The position numbers were made by a program, and so were the translations under genes. 33,203 nt of DNA from contig JAICIO010000060.1 of the NCBI GenBank assembly GCA_025924315.1, forward strand, positions 1 through 33,203, in the 5' to 3' direction. The first letter of the stretch is position 1; each line of letters opens with the position of its first letter. Positions 31,228 to 33,203 of the stretch are shown one piece after another. The notes beneath the pieces were generated by a model that did no database searches, was not told where the DNA came from, and saw nothing but the letters and a program-made list of their open reading frames with translations. The DNA is from Phycisphaerae bacterium. Lineage in GTDB: Bacteria; Planctomycetota; Phycisphaerae; Tepidisphaerales; Tepidisphaeraceae.

Positions 31228-31794
31228 TCAAGACGACGACACGGCGGTGCCGCACTCGGGGCAGCGATCGGGAGAGGCGCGGAGATCGTATCCGCATTGC
31301 ACACAACACATTGCATCGCCGCGGCGCCGTGCACGCCACAATCCGATTACCCACCAAACGGGAAGAATCATGGTGAAGATCAGGATCGGCCAGAGCGGCA
31401 CGACCCAGATCCGCGTCACATCGACCGGCGGCGGGTGCCGGACGTTGGCGATGAACGCGTAGCCCATGCGCACCTCATGCTCGAAGCCGAGGCACCGAAA
31501 GGCGGCGGGACTGGTCGCGAACAATTGAGTGCCGAACGTGGCCATGTCCGGCGTGAGGCGCGCTGAGAACGCGCTGACCGAGCCCATCGCGCGATCGGCG
31601 ATGCAGTACACACGGCCGCGCTCGACGATGACCGACTTTCGCCACGCGATTCTGTATCCGGCGGTGTCGACCCGGATGCCGTCTGACCAGCTCCACCCAT
31701 CGGCGACGACGAAACTGCGGATGGTGATCGCAACCGTGCAAACGAACAGTAGCAGTGAGAGAACGGCCAAGAGGGTCAGGAGCGGTCGCTTCAC
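31228..31794 (-). CDS. Membrane protein with C-terminal zinc ribbon
   Basis: A 188-residue protein with an N-terminal helix (about 6-27), a soluble extracytoplasmic domain (about 30-130), a second helix (about 136-152) and a C-terminal zinc ribbon CVQCGYDLRASPDRCPECGT (about 164-183, four cysteines in two CxxC pairs). This ribbon behind a helix is a recurring module in Phycisphaerae membrane proteins; its function is unknown. The start is the GTG at 31792-31794, with GAAGG immediately upstream. Confidence 0.78.
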   Translation of the reverse strand: MKRPLLTLLAVLSLLLFVCTVAITIRSFVVADGWSWSDGIRVDTAGYRIAWRKSVIVERGRVYCIADRAMGSVSAFSARLTPDMATFGTQLFATSPAAFRCLGFEHEVRMGYAFIANVRHPPPVDVTRIWVVPLWPILIFTMILPVWWVIGLWRARRRGDAMCCVQCGYDLRASPDRCPECGTAVSSS

Positions 31795-31831
31795 ACCTTC
31801 ATCATACCTTGCTCGCAGCGTGCAGCGGCGA

Positions 31832-32143
31832 TCACATATTCTGGCGTGATTCCATGGGTGTGACCTCGAATCCGCGGGGGCCGCGCTGTTTGTACTCGGC
31901 CTCGCGGCGCTTCCGGCCGGCGAGCAGGCCGCTGATGACGAGGATGAATCCGACCAGCCACATCATCGCGAGGTAGATCCAATCGATCGCGGGAATGAAT
32001 TCCCACACCCAGCGCATACGCTCAATGTCGTTGCTTGACGGCTGACTCGCGATCGCGGCGTGAAGCGCGACATGATGGTAGACCGGCACGATGATTCCGA
32101 GGAACCAGGCGATGAGACCGATGAAAATGCGGCGGTTATTCAA
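31832..32143 (-). CDS. Small membrane protein, function unknown
   Basis: A 103-residue protein with two hydrophobic helices (about 7-23 and 52-73) and a basic C-terminal tail (GRKRREAEYKQRGPRGFEV). No family is recognised. The start is a TTG at 32141-32143, only 3 bp after the stop of the upstream gene, with GAAGGATGAG about 6 nt before it inside that gene's end. Coupled expression of the two is likely. Confidence 0.65.
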   Translation of the reverse strand: MNNRRIFIGLIAWFLGIIVPVYHHVALHAAIASQPSSNDIERMRWVWEFIPAIDWIYLAMMWLVGFILVISGLLAGRKRREAEYKQRGPRGFEVTPMESRQNM

Positions 32144-32146
32144 TGG

Positions 32147-32971
32147 CTACTCATCCTTCTTCGTGTGTGGACGGGCGACGGGATAGAACTCGCCTTTGTA
32201 TTCGTTGGGATCTTGGTCTTGTGCGGCCGCGACGGTTTCGACGGGTCCGCCACTCAGTTGGCGAAGCGGCTTTTCGGTTGTCGCAACTTCCGCGCCCGCA
32301 TGACCTGCGCCCGTCGGCCTGAGTTTCTCTTCGAGCTGCGCTTCGAGCGCGTGAAGCTGTTCGATGTCTTGCTGCGTGACGGTTTTTTTTTCGTCGGGTT
32401 TGCTTTCTTCGCCCTTGAAGCGCGAAAGGTCGAACGTCTCTTTCACCTTCTTCGGCCGACCCCAGCCGGCGCCGATCATCAGATTGAGCAGCGTCGGCCA
32501 AACTCCGCCGATGACAATGACCGCGCCGCCGACCCATGTAAGCCACACAAATCGCGCATCGTCCCACCAGGCGTAGCGATAGCTCACGTCCTTGTTGTGC
32601 TTCTGAGCGCTCTGGAGAAAATCGCGCACGGTTGGCGAATTGCGCCCTGCGGCGCGGAAGGGTCGCGTGCCGTGAAACGAGATCGGCTTGTATTGATACT
32701 TTCGCGTGCCGGGGATCGGCATGAGCTGTTCGCCCGTGACATAATCGAGATCGTTCACCGGCGGATAGACGACGATGTTTCGGAACAACGGAAGGTTGGC
32801 CTGCCCGCCGGTCGTGTGACCGACGCCATAGACGAATGTCTCGGCGCTGATGCGCGTATCGGCGCTGTCCGTCTCATCCGGATCGACCATCATGCGCGCG
32901 CCGGCGAGTACGATGCCGAGCACCACGCCGATCGCGATCCAATGCCATCGCTTTAAATCCTCGATGCCCAT
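32147..32971 (-). CDS. Membrane protein with charged C-terminal coil, function unknown
   Basis: A 274-residue protein with an N-terminal helix (about 10-27), a soluble domain of about 110 residues rich in aromatic and proline residues (NIVVYPPVNDLDYVTGEQLM, SPTVRDFLQSAQKHN), a second helix (about 142-165) and a long charged, partly coiled C-terminal tail. I do not recognise the family. It is followed at 3 bp by another small membrane protein, so the two may form a complex. The ATG at 32969-32971 has GGAT 7 nt upstream. Confidence 0.72.
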   Translation of the reverse strand: MGIEDLKRWHWIAIGVVLGIVLAGARMMVDPDETDSADTRISAETFVYGVGHTTGGQANLPLFRNIVVYPPVNDLDYVTGEQLMPIPGTRKYQYKPISFHGTRPFRAAGRNSPTVRDFLQSAQKHNKDVSYRYAWWDDARFVWLTWVGGAVIVIGGVWPTLLNLMIGAGWGRPKKVKETFDLSRFKGEESKPDEKKTVTQQDIEQLHALEAQLEEKLRPTGAGHAGAEVATTEKPLRQLSGGPVETVAAAQDQDPNEYKGEFYPVARPHTKKDE

Positions 32972-33113
32972 AGCAAATCCAGCGTCTTCGGTCGGATGAG
33001 GTGACGGGAACCGAAAACCTCACTTCATAATACTGTATCCCGCCAGCCCGGTTGAAATGGCACGTCATTCGCAAGAACGGACTTGCCGTTCGATTATTTC
33101 AAAGGAGCCACCG

Positions 33114-33203
33114 ATGCTGCGTCATAAAGCCATTACCGGAGTGCTGATCAGTACGTTTGCGCTCGCCCCCTTGACCGGCTGCGAAAATCTGCCGGGAAAC
33201 AAG
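33114..33203 (+). CDS. Lipoprotein, probably of glycine-zipper type, truncated by the window end
   Basis: Thirty residues are visible before the window ends. The signal peptide has a basic start (MLRHK), a hydrophobic core and the lipobox LTGC, so the mature protein begins CENLPGNK. In other planctomycetes this start is, as I recall, followed by a glycine-zipper domain, but that part is outside the window. The ATG at 33114 has AAAGGAG about 7 nt upstream. It is divergent from the membrane-protein pair at 32147-32971. Confidence 0.7.
   Translation, partial: MLRHKAITGVLISTFALAPLTGCENLPGNK

Noticed and set aside
1-33203. CRISPR arrays, tRNA or rRNA genes and transposase genes
   Set aside because: No regularly spaced identical repeats with unique spacers, no cloverleaf T-loop signatures and no transposase or integrase motif were found. 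The repeats present are dispersed palindromes.

Overview
The window looks like a chromosomal segment of a planctomycete, probably class Phycisphaerae. This is inferred from content, not from a database search. The clues are GC-rich DNA, an ECF sigma factor of the planctomycete/acidobacterial type, a very large Ser/Thr kinase with a TPR tail, a pseudopilin-like protein of the kind abundant in Planctomycetes, a membrane protein ending in a CxxCGYDLR...CPECG zinc ribbon, and a lipoprotein whose mature end begins CENLPGN.

Layout: (1) 283-7598, leftward, is a complete cell-elongation (elongasome) operon read in the order mreB, mreC, mreD, PBP2/mrdA, a DUF3592-like membrane protein, rodA. A plausible sigma-70 promoter lies upstream of mreB. 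(2) 7600-8127 is a gene-poor stretch with a terminator and a strongly self-complementary segment. (3) 8128-14185 holds a LuxR-type regulator, small membrane proteins, an EamA transporter, a TPR protein, a lipoprotein, a YIP1-family protein and a methyltransferase. (4) 14257-16452 holds a CPA1-type antiporter with a cytosolic RCK domain. Past its stop lies a 345-bp orphan segment that ends in a leftward terminator. (5) 16567-20884, leftward, is a signalling cluster: an HTH-receiver protein, an HDOD histidine kinase and a receiver-GAF protein. (6) 21257-22718, rightward, has a pseudopilin-like protein and a STAS protein. (7) 22739-26347, leftward, has a large Tat-exported glycoside hydrolase-like protein and ribosomal protein S4 with its own promoter. 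(8) 26548-31141, leftward, is an ECF sigma factor, a transmembrane Ser/Thr kinase with TPRs and an ankyrin protein. (9) 31228-33203 has three small membrane proteins and the start of a lipoprotein.

The most striking structure is not a gene. The window carries many long inverted repeats, nearly all in gaps and often within 8-33 bp of a stop codon. They fall into several families. In two families each arm is itself a palindrome. A short tag is constant within the family (GTAGGG in one, TTTAGC[C/G]GC in the other), while the stem changes from copy to copy and always stays self-complementary. The GTAG-tagged doublets have the architecture of REPINs, the paired REP sequences mobilised by RAYT transposases in other bacteria, but no RAYT gene is in the window. 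A hairpin lies at five of the six gene ends of the elongasome operon, and one is flanked by two copies of the last 39-40 bp of mreB. Another element sits in frame inside the histidine kinase gene and adds about 24 residues.
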